A DNA stretch of 64,000 nt. It comes from Pseudolabrys sp. Lineage in GTDB: Bacteria > Pseudomonadota > Alphaproteobacteria > Rhizobiales > Xanthobacteraceae. The notes under the pieces were generated by a model. It saw only the letters and a list, made by a program, of their open reading frames with translations. It was not told the DNA's origin and made no database searches. Location of the stretch: contig JAHCKG010000013.1 of the NCBI GenBank assembly GCA_026125895.1, positions 56,225 through 120,224 on the forward strand. Direction: 5' to 3'. Positions 53,189-61,768 of the stretch are shown here, piece by piece; position 1 is the first letter of the stretch; each line of letters opens with the position of its first letter. The translations under genes were made by a program, and so were the position numbers.

Positions 53189-54253
53189 GTGAACATCCAG
53201 ACGCCAATTCGTCTCAGCCACCTCTCCCATGGCGGCGGCTGCGGCTGCAAGCTGGCGCCGTCGGTGCTGCAGCAATTGCTGTCCAGCCATCCGACCGTGT
53301 CACCCTACAAGCAATTGCTGGTCGGCGTCGAAACCGGCGACGACGCTGCGGTGTGGGAGCTCGACCCCGGCAACGCGAGCGGCACCTGCATCATCGCCAC
53401 CACCGACTTCTTCATGCCGATGGTCGACGACGCGCGCGACTTCGGCCGTATCGCCGCGACCAACGCCATCTCCGATGTCTATGCCATGGGCGGCACGCCG
53501 ATCATGGCGCTCGCCATTCTCGGCATGCCGGTCGACAAGATCCCGCCGGAAATGGTGCGGCACATCCTCGAGGGCGGACAGTCGGTGTGCGACACCGCCG
53601 GCATTCCCATTGCCGGCGGACACTCCATCGATTCACCCGAGCCGATTTACGGCCTCGCCGTCATCGGCACCGCGATGAAGAGCGACATCCGCCGCAACGC
53701 CGACGCGCAGGCTGGCGACAAAATGATCCTGACCAAGGCGCTCGGTGTCGGCATCTATTCGGCGGCTTTCAAAAAGAGCGCGCTGTCACGCGACGCCTAC
53801 GACGAGTTCATCGCGACGACGACCTTGCTCAACCGTGTCGGCGCCAAGCTCGCGAAGGACAGCGCCGTGCATGCCATGACGGATGTCACGGGCTTCGGCC
53901 TGCTCGGCCATGCGCTGGAGATGGCGCGCGGTTCGGGCAAGACCGTCAAAGTGAAGGCCGACGCGCTGCCGTTCCTCAAGGAAGCAGCGACCCTTGCACA
54001 GCAGGGTTTCGTCACCGGCGCTTCGGGCCGCAACTGGAAGAGCTACGACGCCAGCGTCGTGCTGCCGGACGGCACGCCGAACTGGCAGCGCCAGCTCATG
54101 TGCGATCCGCAAACCTCGGGCGGCCTGCTGGTGTCGTGCGCGGCGGACAAAGCCGACGCCATTCTCGAGACGATCAAGGCCGCCGGCTATCCGGCCGCGC
54201 GCATCATCGGCGATATCGCCGATGGCGAGCCGCAGGTCGTCGTGCTGTCCTGA
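53189..54253 (+). CDS. selD: Selenide, water dikinase (selenophosphate synthetase)
   Basis: 354 aa. Makes selenophosphate from selenide and ATP for SelA. Seen: glycine-rich loop [11 protein letters not shown] with catalytic Cys18 and Lys21 (Cys form, not Sec), [47 protein letters not shown], and [14 protein letters not shown] 8 nt before the start is a good ribosome site. Completes the Sec pathway (SelA, B, C, D) in this island. Confidence 0.95.
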   Translation: MNIQTPIRLSHLSHGGGCGCKLAPSVLQQLLSSHPTVSPYKQLLVGVETGDDAAVWELDPGNASGTCIIATTDFFMPMVDDARDFGRIAATNAISDVYAMGGTPIMALAILGMPVDKIPPEMVRHILEGGQSVCDTAGIPIAGGHSIDSPEPIYGLAVIGTAMKSDIRRNADAQAGDKMILTKALGVGIYSAAFKKSALSRDAYDEFIATTTLLNRVGAKLAKDSAVHAMTDVTGFGLLGHALEMARGSGKTVKVKADALPFLKEAATLAQQGFVTGASGRNWKSYDASVVLPDGTPNWQRQLMCDPQTSGGLLVSCAADKADAILETIKAAGYPAARIIGDIADGEPQVVVLS

Positions 54254-54269
54254 CGCAAGTGGCGTCGCG

Positions 54270-54782
54270 CTAGCCGCCCATGTAATGCCGCTTCAAGGCA
54301 ACGTAGCTATCCGCGCCGCCTTCCAGCCACTGCGCAGCGCGACCGTCCAGCTTTTTCTTGACCGTCGCGGGGTTGCCCGCGGCCAGCACCCCGTCCGGCA
54401 CCTCGAAGCCCTCGAGCACGACGCTGCCGGCGGCGATCATCGATCCCGTGCCGATCCGCGAACCCGACAAAAGCATGGCGCCCATGCCGATGACGCAGCC
54501 GCTGCCGATCGTGCAGGCATGAACGATGGCGGCGTGGCCGACGGTGACGTTCGGCTCGACGATGGCCGCGAGTTCGCCCTCGCTGTGGACGACGACATTG
54601 TCCTGGATGTTCGACCTCGCACCTATCCGGATGGCGCCAAAGTCGCCCCGCAACACCGCGCCGAACCAGATGCTGACATCTTCGCCGACCTCGACGTCGC
54701 CGATCAGGACGGCATTCTCGGCAATGAAGGCGCTCTTGGCGACGACCGGGCTTCGTCCGTTGATGGCGATCAGCGTTGGCAT
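54270..54782 (-). CDS. Gamma-carbonic anhydrase/PaaY-like hexapeptide-repeat protein
   Basis: 170 aa left-handed beta-helix. Seen: repeated hexapeptides (FGAVLRGDFGAIRIG, GSRIGTGSMIAAGS) and three metal-binding His: His66 (NVVVHSEG), His83 and His88 (VGHAAIVHA). Such proteins are carbonic anhydrases or, in phenylacetate gene sets, PaaY thioesterases that hydrolyse dead-end CoA esters. Being the last gene of the PaaK/TRAP operon (7-nt gap after DctM) makes the thioesterase option attractive. Confidence 0.85.
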   Translation of the reverse strand: MPTLIAINGRSPVVAKSAFIAENAVLIGDVEVGEDVSIWFGAVLRGDFGAIRIGARSNIQDNVVVHSEGELAAIVEPNVTVGHAAIVHACTIGSGCVIGMGAMLLSGSRIGTGSMIAAGSVVLEGFEVPDGVLAAGNPATVKKKLDGRAAQWLEGGADSYVALKRHYMGG

Positions 54783-54789
54783 CGCGGCA

Positions 54790-56103
54790 CTAACCGATGA
54801 TCAAGAGAATGCTCTTGACCAGTTCCGGGAACAGGAGAAGCAGTACCATCACCAAGGTGTTGATGACGACGAAGGGCGCGGCCGCCAGATAGATGCGGCC
54901 GAAGCTCGTGCCCGCCGGCGCCACGCCCTTCATAACGAACAGCAGCAGGCCGAAGGGCGGCGTCATCAGCGCGGTTTCCAGATTGACCAGCATGATGATC
55001 GCGAACCACACCGGATCGAACTTCAGCGCGATGACGATCGGCATGAAGATCGGCAGCGTGATCAGCATGATAGCGATTTGCTCCATGAAGCAACCGAGCA
55101 CCATGACGATCGCCTGCATGCCGATGATCAGCATCAGCGGCGGGATATCGAGGCCGAGCACGGCGCCGAGCAAGCCCCGCGTCGCACCAGAGAAGGCAAG
55201 AATCTGGCTGAAGCCGATCGCCGCGGCCATGATCGCGAAAGTCATGACCGTGATGCGCATCGAATCGAACAAGGCGGCGCGCAGCAGCTTGACGGTCAGC
55301 CGCCGATAGCCCGCCGCCAGCGCCACGGAGCTGAGCGCGCCGAGAGCCGCCGCCTCGGTTGGGGTCGCCACACCCAGCACGATGAGTCCTGTGACCGCGA
55401 AGATGATGATGCCGAGCGGCAAGAGATCGCGCACGAACGACCACAGTTTCTCCGTCAGACTGACGGACTGGGCGTCGTAGTTCGGCGCTTCCTGCGGCCA
55501 CAGCGCGGCGCGGCCGACGAGATAGGCGGCATAGAAAACCGCCATGATGACGCCGGGCAGGATGGCGCCGACCAGAACCTTGGCGATCGAGATTTGCCCG
55601 ATGGATGCCAGAATGACCGCCAACGCGCTCGGCGGGATCATCATGGCCAGACCGCCGCCCGCCATGATCGGACCCATGCTCATGGCGTCGGAATATCCGC
55701 GTTTGCGCATCTCCGGCATCAGCATGGTGCCGAGCATCGCCGTATTCGCCATGGTCGACCCGCTCAGCGCCGAGAACACGGTGCCGGACGCGATCGTCAG
55801 CAAAGACAGCCGGCCCGGCACTCGTCCTAGCCATTTGTCGATCGCATCGACGGCCTGTTGTCCGAGTTTGGTGTGCCAGAGCACGACGCCCATGAAGATG
55901 AACAACGGGATCGGCACCAGCGAGAACGAACTGATCGAGCTGTAGATGCCAAGGACAAGCTGCTCGAATGCCGAGCCGCCGCCCTGGAGAATCCAGGCGC
56001 CCATGATGGCGACAAGGAAGAAGGCGAAAGCGATCGGCACGCCGAGCGCCATGACCGCAAGGACGCTGCCGAGGATGACGGTTAGCGGGACAAACCAGTC
56101 CAT
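54790..56103 (-). CDS. TRAP transporter large permease subunit (DctM type)
   Basis: 437 aa from MDWFVPLTVIL at 56103; the upstream extension lies within the DctQ gene. About 12 membrane segments. Seen: MGVVLWHTKLGQQAVDAIDKW, a DctM-typical loop (quoted as MGVVLWHTKLG), the SGSTMANTAMLGTMLMPEM region, and NLETALMTPPFGLLLFV. Couples solute import to sodium or proton gradients. One nt separates its start from the DctQ stop. Confidence 0.92.
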   Translation of the reverse strand: MDWFVPLTVILGSVLAVMALGVPIAFAFFLVAIMGAWILQGGGSAFEQLVLGIYSSISSFSLVPIPLFIFMGVVLWHTKLGQQAVDAIDKWLGRVPGRLSLLTIASGTVFSALSGSTMANTAMLGTMLMPEMRKRGYSDAMSMGPIMAGGGLAMMIPPSALAVILASIGQISIAKVLVGAILPGVIMAVFYAAYLVGRAALWPQEAPNYDAQSVSLTEKLWSFVRDLLPLGIIIFAVTGLIVLGVATPTEAAALGALSSVALAAGYRRLTVKLLRAALFDSMRITVMTFAIMAAAIGFSQILAFSGATRGLLGAVLGLDIPPLMLIIGMQAIVMVLGCFMEQIAIMLITLPIFMPIVIALKFDPVWFAIIMLVNLETALMTPPFGLLLFVMKGVAPAGTSFGRIYLAAAPFVVINTLVMVLLLLFPELVKSILLIIG

Positions 56104-56104
56104 C

Positions 56105-56623
56105 TCAGGGCTCCGCGCCAAGATCGCCATGACGGCGCAGAATGTCGGCGTCGGACGCGTTGAATAATTTGTAGGACCGGCGCAGGAATTCGACCGCAGT
56201 GAGCGCGAGCCCGAGCGCCATGACGCCGATGAGCCACGCACGGGGAATGGGATAGATGCCGTTCGTTTCGACGCCGCGCTGGAAGTTGTCCACGGTCGAG
56301 ACGGTCGCCCAGAAGGCGATGAAGCCCGAGGATAGCCCGGCGACCAGCAAACCTGAACTGATCAGCACGCGCCGGCCGGCGATCGGCAAGGCATCGACGA
56401 GCATGTCGATCGAAACATGGCCGCCCTCACGGGTCAGCCAGGGCATGCCGAGAAAGAGGATGTACAGCAGGCTGTGCTGGACGAACTCTTGCATCCAGCC
56501 GATCGGCTGATTGAACAGATAGCGGGCCGCCACATCGAGGCCGATCCCGATCATGATCGCCAGCAACAGCAGCACCGCTACTTGCGCCAGCGCGTCGACC
56601 ACCTTGTCGTAGAAGCGGGCCAT
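56105..56623 (-). CDS. TRAP transporter small permease subunit (DctQ type)
   Basis: 172 aa, four membrane helices. Seen: RYLFNQPIGWMQEFVQHSL and FLGMPWLTREGGHVSIDML (quoted as PWLTREGGHVSID), the hallmark of DctQ. Partner of DctM; preceded by a gap with a perfect hairpin. Confidence 0.9.
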   Translation of the reverse strand: MARFYDKVVDALAQVAVLLLLAIMIGIGLDVAARYLFNQPIGWMQEFVQHSLLYILFLGMPWLTREGGHVSIDMLVDALPIAGRRVLISSGLLVAGLSSGFIAFWATVSTVDNFQRGVETNGIYPIPRAWLIGVMALGLALTAVEFLRRSYKLFNASDADILRRHGDLGAEP

Positions 56624-56642
56624 AGGGAGCCTCGGTGTCAGG

Positions 56643-56673
56643 GCAGCGCCGGATCACGACGATCCGGCGCTGC
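56643..56673. promoter_or_regulatory. Perfect 13-bp stem-loop between dctP-like and dctQ-like genes
   Basis: GCAGCGCCGGATC and GATCCGGCGCTGC pair completely around an ACGAC loop inside the 57-nt gap. No T-tract. It occupies the same place (after the binding-protein gene, before membrane subunits) as the stem-loops at 16924-16956 and 27754-27801, and probably protects the upstream message. Confidence 0.65.
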
Positions 56674-56680
56674 GCGCAAT

Positions 56681-57682
56681 CTACTTGGTCAGGAGCTTCT
56701 TGATCTTCTCACCGTCCGTCGGATTCTTGGCGAGAAATTCCGCCCAGCCCGCGTCATAGGCGGCGCTCTCGAACTTGGCGACGCCCTCCGGTGCGAACTT
56801 GATGAACGACACGCCCTTCGCCTTCAGCCGGGCGTCTTCGTCCTTGCAGTAGTCGTCGTAGTACTTCGCGACGGCGACTTCGAAATCGGCCGCGATCTGG
56901 TCGAGCTGCGCGCGCTGGTCTTGCGGGATCTTCTCCCACGCCGCCTTGCTCATGATGATCGTCGAATTGATCGAGTAGAACGGATGGTCGATCACGTATT
57001 TGGCGACTTCGGGAAAGCCGTAATCGATGGTGCCCGCATAGGTCCAGCCGAGCCCGTCGACCACGCCGCGCTCGAGCGCCGAATAGACATCCGATGGCGG
57101 CATCGCCACCGGAGTTCCGTTCAGACCCTTGACGATCGAGGTGTAGACAGGCGACACGCGAATCTTCATGCCGCTCAGATCGGGCTTGTCGAGGTTCTTC
57201 TTGACGTAGAGACGGAAGGCGCGGCCTGGATTGCCGCTTGCGCTCGCCAGGTAGACGACGTTGCCCTTTTTCATGTGCACGTCGCGCATGAGCTCGTGAT
57301 AGCCGTTCTTGCGCAGGTCGGCGGGCAGGAAGTCCTTGTTGTACTGGATGCCGATCGCCTCGGGGATCGTGTTGTTGTAGTACGAGGCGATGCCGAGCGC
57401 GATGTCGATGACGCCGTTGCGCACGGCGTCGAACTGCTGCAGCGCCGGTACGACCTCCTCGGAGCCGAGAATGTCGATCTTGATCTTACCGCCCGTGCGC
57501 TCTTCGACCATCTTCTTCAAGATGTAGAGCGGCTGCGACAGGTAGTTCTGCGTCTGATACGGCACGACGCCGCGCAGCACGATCGGCTTGTCTTGTGCGG
57601 AAGCCTGACTGCCTCCCGCGATCATCGCGGCACCGACCGCAAGTGCGAACAAGTTCAGCGTGGCACGCCTTGTCTTGGACAT
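56681..57682 (-). CDS. TRAP transporter solute-binding protein (DctP family)
   Basis: 333 aa from MSKTRRATLNLF at 57682. Seen: signal peptide to about ...GGSQASA, VPALQQFDAVRNGVIDIAL, the conserved Arg region KIRVSPVYTSIVKGLNGTPV (quoted as KIRVSPVYTSIV) that contacts carboxylates, and DVYSALERGVVDGLGW. Binds an organic acid in the periplasm. The operon partners (CoA ligase, amidohydrolase) suggest an aromatic or related carboxylate. Confidence 0.9.
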   Translation of the reverse strand: MSKTRRATLNLFALAVGAAMIAGGSQASAQDKPIVLRGVVPYQTQNYLSQPLYILKKMVEERTGGKIKIDILGSEEVVPALQQFDAVRNGVIDIALGIASYYNNTIPEAIGIQYNKDFLPADLRKNGYHELMRDVHMKKGNVVYLASASGNPGRAFRLYVKKNLDKPDLSGMKIRVSPVYTSIVKGLNGTPVAMPPSDVYSALERGVVDGLGWTYAGTIDYGFPEVAKYVIDHPFYSINSTIIMSKAAWEKIPQDQRAQLDQIAADFEVAVAKYYDDYCKDEDARLKAKGVSFIKFAPEGVAKFESAAYDAGWAEFLAKNPTDGEKIKKLLTK

Positions 57683-57732
57683 CGACTCCCCCTTTTTGCT
57701 GCACGTCTGCCTGTGATGCAGACTTGGTGCGG

Positions 57733-58617
57733 TTAGTTCGCTTGAGATTTCTTGTTGGCTCCCGGGAAATAGGCTTCTGCGTTCTTGTGCAGAATTTTCT
57801 CGAGAACTTCTTCGCTGTATCCCAGCCCCCGCCAGCGCTCGATCATCATTTCGTATTTGAGGACCGGGTAATCGCACCCGAACATGATGCGATCCTGAAG
57901 TCGGCCGCCGATCTCGCGCTTGAGCGCCGGCGATAGCGTCTTCGGTGACCAGCCGTGCAGTTCGTAGTGAACGTTGCCCTTGTGCAGCATGATGGCGATC
58001 ATTTCGTCCTGCCACGGATAGGCGGGACGCCCGGCCAGGATCTTCAGTTCAGGAAACCGCGCCGCCACGGCGTCGATATGCCGGGGATGACCGTGGTCGA
58101 GGATGATGCCTCTGCCGCCCGGCAATCCCTGCCCGATGCCGGTGAGGCCGGTGTGAATGAGCACGGGAATGCCGGCGTCGATCGACAGCTTGTAGAACGG
58201 GTCCCAGATCGGGTCGCTCGGCGGCAGACCATCCTTGATCTGACCGATGATGCCGAAGCCGATGAAGCCCGCCTTCGCCGCCACCGCGCGCTCGTATTCG
58301 CGCAAAGCGTCCTTGCCGAGCCGCGGATTGAGCGACAGCCAATGGCCGAAGATGACGTCGCTGTTGGCGCGCTGGATCTCGAAGGTGTAATCGTGCTCTG
58401 CGCGAATCTGATCCATCGTCATCGGATAGAGAACGGTCGTCGCCAGATCGAGCATGGCGCGGACCTTGTTACGCCGAAGCGTATCCATGAACTCCTGTTC
58501 GGTCTGGAATTCGGGAGCGGTGCCCCAGATGGTCTTCTGGTTGCGCAACTCTTCTTCCGTCTGGAAGACGTAGCCCCGCTTGGTGCTCCAATGCGAATGG
58601 CAGTCGAATACTCTCAC
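57733..58617 (-). CDS. Amidohydrolase-2 family protein (ACMSD/resorcylate decarboxylase-like)
   Basis: 294 aa. Seen: metal motif FDCHSHW at the N-terminus (HxH), IPVLIHTG, ILDHGHPRHIDAVAARFPEL (quoted as LDHGHPRHID), and FGCDYPV with the late Asp. This matches the COG2159 decarboxylase/hydrolase branch, in which aromatic acids are decarboxylated or lactones hydrolysed. The gene lies between a CoA ligase (17 nt) and a TRAP importer (50 nt), so it likely processes the imported acid or a CoA-pathway product. Confidence 0.84.
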   Translation of the reverse strand: MRVFDCHSHWSTKRGYVFQTEEELRNQKTIWGTAPEFQTEQEFMDTLRRNKVRAMLDLATTVLYPMTMDQIRAEHDYTFEIQRANSDVIFGHWLSLNPRLGKDALREYERAVAAKAGFIGFGIIGQIKDGLPPSDPIWDPFYKLSIDAGIPVLIHTGLTGIGQGLPGGRGIILDHGHPRHIDAVAARFPELKILAGRPAYPWQDEMIAIMLHKGNVHYELHGWSPKTLSPALKREIGGRLQDRIMFGCDYPVLKYEMMIERWRGLGYSEEVLEKILHKNAEAYFPGANKKSQAN

Positions 58618-58634
58618 CTGAACCTCGCCCTGTT

Positions 58635-60074
58635 TCAGTTCTGTTTCTGGTTGCGCAGATCGAGCAGCCGCTTCGGCTTGCCCTCCCGTCCGAGATTGGC
58701 CGCTTCCGCGAGCGCCCCGTCGCGCACGAGGTCGACGGCGACCTTGACGCCGAGGTCGCCCTGCAGGCGTTTTTCGAGAACCTCCTTGAGGCCATCGACG
58801 GCGCTGGCGTCGCGGCTGACCTCGACGCGCACCGTCATCTCGTCGCGGATCACGCCGTCGCGCTCATGCCGTTCGACGACGCACAGCCACTCGCCGGTCG
58901 TGCGCGGATCGCTCTTGATCGCGGACAGGCAGGCCATCGGGTAGATGTTGACGCCGCGCAGCTTGACCATGTCGTCGCTGCGGCCGAGGAACTTGTCCAT
59001 GCGCCGCATGCAGCCGCCGCAGTTGCACTGCTCCGTGGAGACGATGCGGGCGATGTCGCGGACATTGTAGCGGATCACCGGCGGCAGGCCGCGGTGCAGG
59101 ATCGTCACCACCATGTTGCCGGGCTGGCCGTCGGCCACCGGCTTGCCGGTCTCGACGTCCTCGATCTCGACATAGATGCAGTCTTCCATGATGTGAACGC
59201 CGTTCTGCTCGCGGCATTCAAATCCGGCGGTGCCCATCTCGTTGGTGCCGTAGAGATCGTAAACCGGGCAGCCCCACAACTCCTCGAGCGTGCGGCGCAG
59301 CGAATTGTCCGTGTCGGGACCGAGGAAGGTGTGGATCGACTTGGTGTTGAGTTCCTTGACGTCGCGGCGCAGCTCGTCGCGACACACTTTCGCGAGCTGC
59401 GTCAAATACTCGGGGAAACAGCACCAGGCATTCGTCCCCCAATCGAACGCCAGTTCGAGCTGGCGACGAGATGAGGTGACGATGCCGCTGCCGGTCGTGA
59501 GCGGCAGCGCGCCGATGTAATCGTGGACGCCCTTGTAGACGCACCAGCCGAGGTTCGCGAGCGAGCATGTCGCGGGTATCTGCACGACGTCACCGGGGCG
59601 AACGCCCTGAATGTACATGGCGCGCCCTTGCGTCAGACCGTTCATCTCCCACTCGTAGGGACCATAAAGCGTGGCGCGCGGCTTGCCGGTCGTGCCGCCG
59701 CTGGTCTGTATCTTCAGCGGTGACGCGCCGCGCAAGGTGTTCCAGTCGCCGTGAAAATTGCCGAACGGCGGATGCTCGGCCTGATCGGTCTTGACGTCTT
59801 CCGAGGTATAGGCCGGCAGCTTGGCGATATCGTCGATCGAGCGGATGTCGCCCGGCGTCAGTCCGGCCGCCTTCCAGCGCCGGCTGTAGAATTCGTTGCG
59901 CCAGCCCACTTCCATGAGCTTGAGGAATTGCTTGTTCTGGAATTGGCGCAGCCGCTCGCGAGGCCAGCGAAAGACAGTCTTCTCAAAGACGTCCGGGACC
60001 GGGTACGTGCTGAAGAGGTCGTTCCAGTCGAGGCTCTGATGATAGATCGGCAGTTCGGACCGGATCGCGTCCAC
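58635..60074 (-). CDS. Phenylacetate-CoA ligase (PaaK)-like AMP-forming acyl-CoA ligase
   Basis: 479 aa, GTG start with GGGGAGG 6 nt upstream. Seen: P-loop-like IQTSGGTTGKPRATLYG, YDLYGTNEMGTAG (adenylate binding, A5-type), hinge LGRSDDMVKLRGVNIYP, and a C-terminal ACT-like lid domain. Activates an aryl or related carboxylate as its CoA thioester. A Cys-rich insertion EQCNCGGCMRRMDKF precedes the hinge. First gene of the operon, divergent from TetR. Longer than PaaK by about 40 residues, so the substrate may not be phenylacetate. Confidence 0.85.
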   Translation of the reverse strand: MDAIRSELPIYHQSLDWNDLFSTYPVPDVFEKTVFRWPRERLRQFQNKQFLKLMEVGWRNEFYSRRWKAAGLTPGDIRSIDDIAKLPAYTSEDVKTDQAEHPPFGNFHGDWNTLRGASPLKIQTSGGTTGKPRATLYGPYEWEMNGLTQGRAMYIQGVRPGDVVQIPATCSLANLGWCVYKGVHDYIGALPLTTGSGIVTSSRRQLELAFDWGTNAWCCFPEYLTQLAKVCRDELRRDVKELNTKSIHTFLGPDTDNSLRRTLEELWGCPVYDLYGTNEMGTAGFECREQNGVHIMEDCIYVEIEDVETGKPVADGQPGNMVVTILHRGLPPVIRYNVRDIARIVSTEQCNCGGCMRRMDKFLGRSDDMVKLRGVNIYPMACLSAIKSDPRTTGEWLCVVERHERDGVIRDEMTVRVEVSRDASAVDGLKEVLEKRLQGDLGVKVAVDLVRDGALAEAANLGREGKPKRLLDLRNQKQN

Positions 60075-60090
60075 TCAATTCCTCCCCGAA

Positions 60091-60142
60091 CCGGCACGCG
60101 CCGGCTCCTCCCCTGAGGCCGGCATAAGCCGGCTCATTTTTT
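60091..60142. other. Two tandem GC-rich hairpins in the 5' leader of the CoA-ligase operon
   Basis: CCGGC-ACGC-GCCGG (60091-60104) and GCCGGC-ATAA-GCCGGC (60118-60133) lie just ahead of the ligase ribosome site. On the plus strand the second is followed by TTTTTT (60137-60142) and would act as an intrinsic terminator for any transcript entering from the left; on the minus strand both would be in the mRNA leader. Confidence 0.45.
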
Positions 60143-60207
60143 GTGAGTGAGCGCGCGCCATTCGGCGTGAAGCTCCTCGATCATCTCACCATGCTTGCAT
60201 GGGGAAA

Positions 60208-60243
60208 ATGACTGGTCAATCAGAAAAATGACTGGTCACTCAT
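60208..60243. promoter_or_regulatory. Two TetR-type operator copies, 20 bp apart
   Basis: The palindromic pattern ATGA-C-TG-GT-CA-N-TCA occurs at 60208-60223 and 60228-60243, with identical AAAATGACTGGTCA cores. ATGAnTGnnCAnTCAT is typical of FadR/PaaR-like TetR regulators that sense acyl-CoAs. They sit between the divergent TetR and CoA-ligase genes. Confidence 0.65.
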
Positions 60244-60299
60244 AATGCGTATGTTATTAAAGTGGCAGCGCAATTGCGATTCGTTGAAGAGTTGCGACG

Positions 60300-60926
60300 A
60301 TGACAGACGATGCAGTGACCAGCCCGACCAGCTCGGTCAAAAATCCGATCCTGGTGCGTGAGCGACGCCGTGCGCTGATCGATGCCGCGGTCGAGGTGTT
60401 CTTTGCCAAGGGCTATCACGCTTGCCGCGTGGCGGACGTCGCCGAGGCGGCCGGCATCTCGCAGGGCACCGTCTATAATTATGTGAACTCGAAAGAAGAT
60501 CTGCTCTTCATGATCGTCGAGGACCACTTCCTCGCTTATGAGCGGATCGTCGGTTCGGCGCTGGAGCCCGCGCGCACCTCACGCGAAAAGCTCGATGCCC
60601 TGCTCAAGGGCACGGTCGAGGCGATATTCAAATATCGCAAGCATTACGTCGTCATGCTGCGCGAATTGCACCATGTCGAACGCAACCGGCGCCGCGCCTT
60701 CATGCAGCTTGCGGCGGAACAACGGAAATTCTGCGAGAACATCCTGGTCGAGATTGCCGAAGAGGAAAATCTCAAGATCGGCAATTCGCTGCTGATGTCC
60801 AATCTCGTGGTGTTTCTGCCGAGCTTCCTGATCTCGCGCGGCTGGGATTTCCGCAAGGAGGTCAACGAGCAGGAAGTTGCGGAATTTCTCATCGATTTCA
60901 TGGAACGCGGCCTCCGGCAAAACTGA
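60300..60926 (+). CDS. TetR/AcrR-family transcriptional regulator
   Basis: 208 aa. Seen: HTH RRRALIDAAVEVFFAKGYHACRVADVAEAAGISQGTVYNYVNSKEDLL (key parts FFAKGYHACRVADVA and ISQGTVYNYVNSKEDLL), then an all-helical ligand domain. Likely binds the twin operator at 60208-60243 and is relieved by the CoA ester made by the ligase; the ligand is inferred from operon content. Confidence 0.9.
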   Translation: MTDDAVTSPTSSVKNPILVRERRRALIDAAVEVFFAKGYHACRVADVAEAAGISQGTVYNYVNSKEDLLFMIVEDHFLAYERIVGSALEPARTSREKLDALLKGTVEAIFKYRKHYVVMLRELHHVERNRRRAFMQLAAEQRKFCENILVEIAEEENLKIGNSLLMSNLVVFLPSFLISRGWDFRKEVNEQEVAEFLIDFMERGLRQN

Positions 60927-60965
60927 AGTCCGCTTTGCCGCGGCCCGATGCGGAGCGACCGGTCG

Positions 60966-61766
60966 ATGGCTGGCGAGCGAGAGCATCCACAGCGTATGGC
61001 CGACAAGGTGGCCCTCGTCACCGGCGGCTCGCGGGGCATGGGGCTGGCGCATGGCCGCTTGCTGGCGGAGCACGGCGCGCGCGTTGTACTCGGCTGCCGC
61101 GACAGGCGCCAGGGCGACGAAGCCGCCGCATCGATGCGCAAGGACGGACTCGATGTCGTGGCGCTCGCGCTCGACGTCACATGGCCTGACGCATGGGAAG
61201 AAGCGATCCGCGCCATCGAACGCAGCCACGGCCGGCTCGATGTGCTCGTCAACAATGCCGGCATCATGACCCTATCGGGCATCGCCGATTGCACGATCGA
61301 GGAGTGGAACGAAGTCGTCGCGGTCAATCAGACCGGCACGTTTCTCGGCATCAAGCACGCGGCGCCGGCCATGAGCCGGTCCGGCGGCGGCTCGATCGTC
61401 AACTTGGCCTCGGCGATGGCGAGCACCGGTTCCGATCGCGCCCTCGCCTATCAGGTGAGCAAGGCCGCGGTTCTGCACCTGACACGCGCAGCCGCCGTGA
61501 GCCTGGCGCCGGCGATCCGGGTGAATTCCGTGTCGCCGAGCCTGACCGCGACCGATATGGCGCAGGCGCTCGGCAAGGACTGGCTGAGGCAGCGCACCAC
61601 CTCCTATCCGCTGGGACGGCCAGCCGAGTCGATCGAAATCGCTCGCGTCGTGTTGTTTCTTGCTTCCGACGAAGCGTCCTTCGTCACTGGCGCTGACTAT
61701 CGCGTCGATGGCGGCGCACTGGCTGGCGGCAAAGGCTCGGCTGCGCATCGTACCGATGTGGATTGA
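60966..61766 (+). CDS. SDR-family NAD(P)-dependent oxidoreductase
   Basis: 266 aa from MAGEREHPQR at 60966 (GGAG 9 nt upstream); MADKVALVTGG at 60996 is an alternative start that gives a more usual 256 aa. Seen: TGGSRGMG, NNAGIM, Ser in LASAMAS, YQVSK catalytic motif, and YRVDGG. It follows the TetR gene by 39 nt and may share its regulon. Ends 2 nt before the prophage attachment scar, so it is the last chromosomal gene before the element. Confidence 0.86.
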   Translation: MAGEREHPQRMADKVALVTGGSRGMGLAHGRLLAEHGARVVLGCRDRRQGDEAAASMRKDGLDVVALALDVTWPDAWEEAIRAIERSHGRLDVLVNNAGIMTLSGIADCTIEEWNEVVAVNQTGTFLGIKHAAPAMSRSGGGSIVNLASAMASTGSDRALAYQVSKAAVLHLTRAAAVSLAPAIRVNSVSPSLTATDMAQALGKDWLRQRTTSYPLGRPAESIEIARVVLFLASDEASFVTGADYRVDGGALAGGKGSAAHRTDVD

Positions 61767-61768
61767 AC

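Noticed and set aside
53189-54253. SelD as a second selenoprotein
   Set aside because: The catalytic position is encoded by TGC (Cys18), and no in-frame TGA interrupts the gene.
60118-60142. Intrinsic terminator on the plus strand
   Set aside because: The hairpin plus T-run is convincing in shape, but no plus-strand transcript enters from the left, so it is listed only as a leader hairpin pair.
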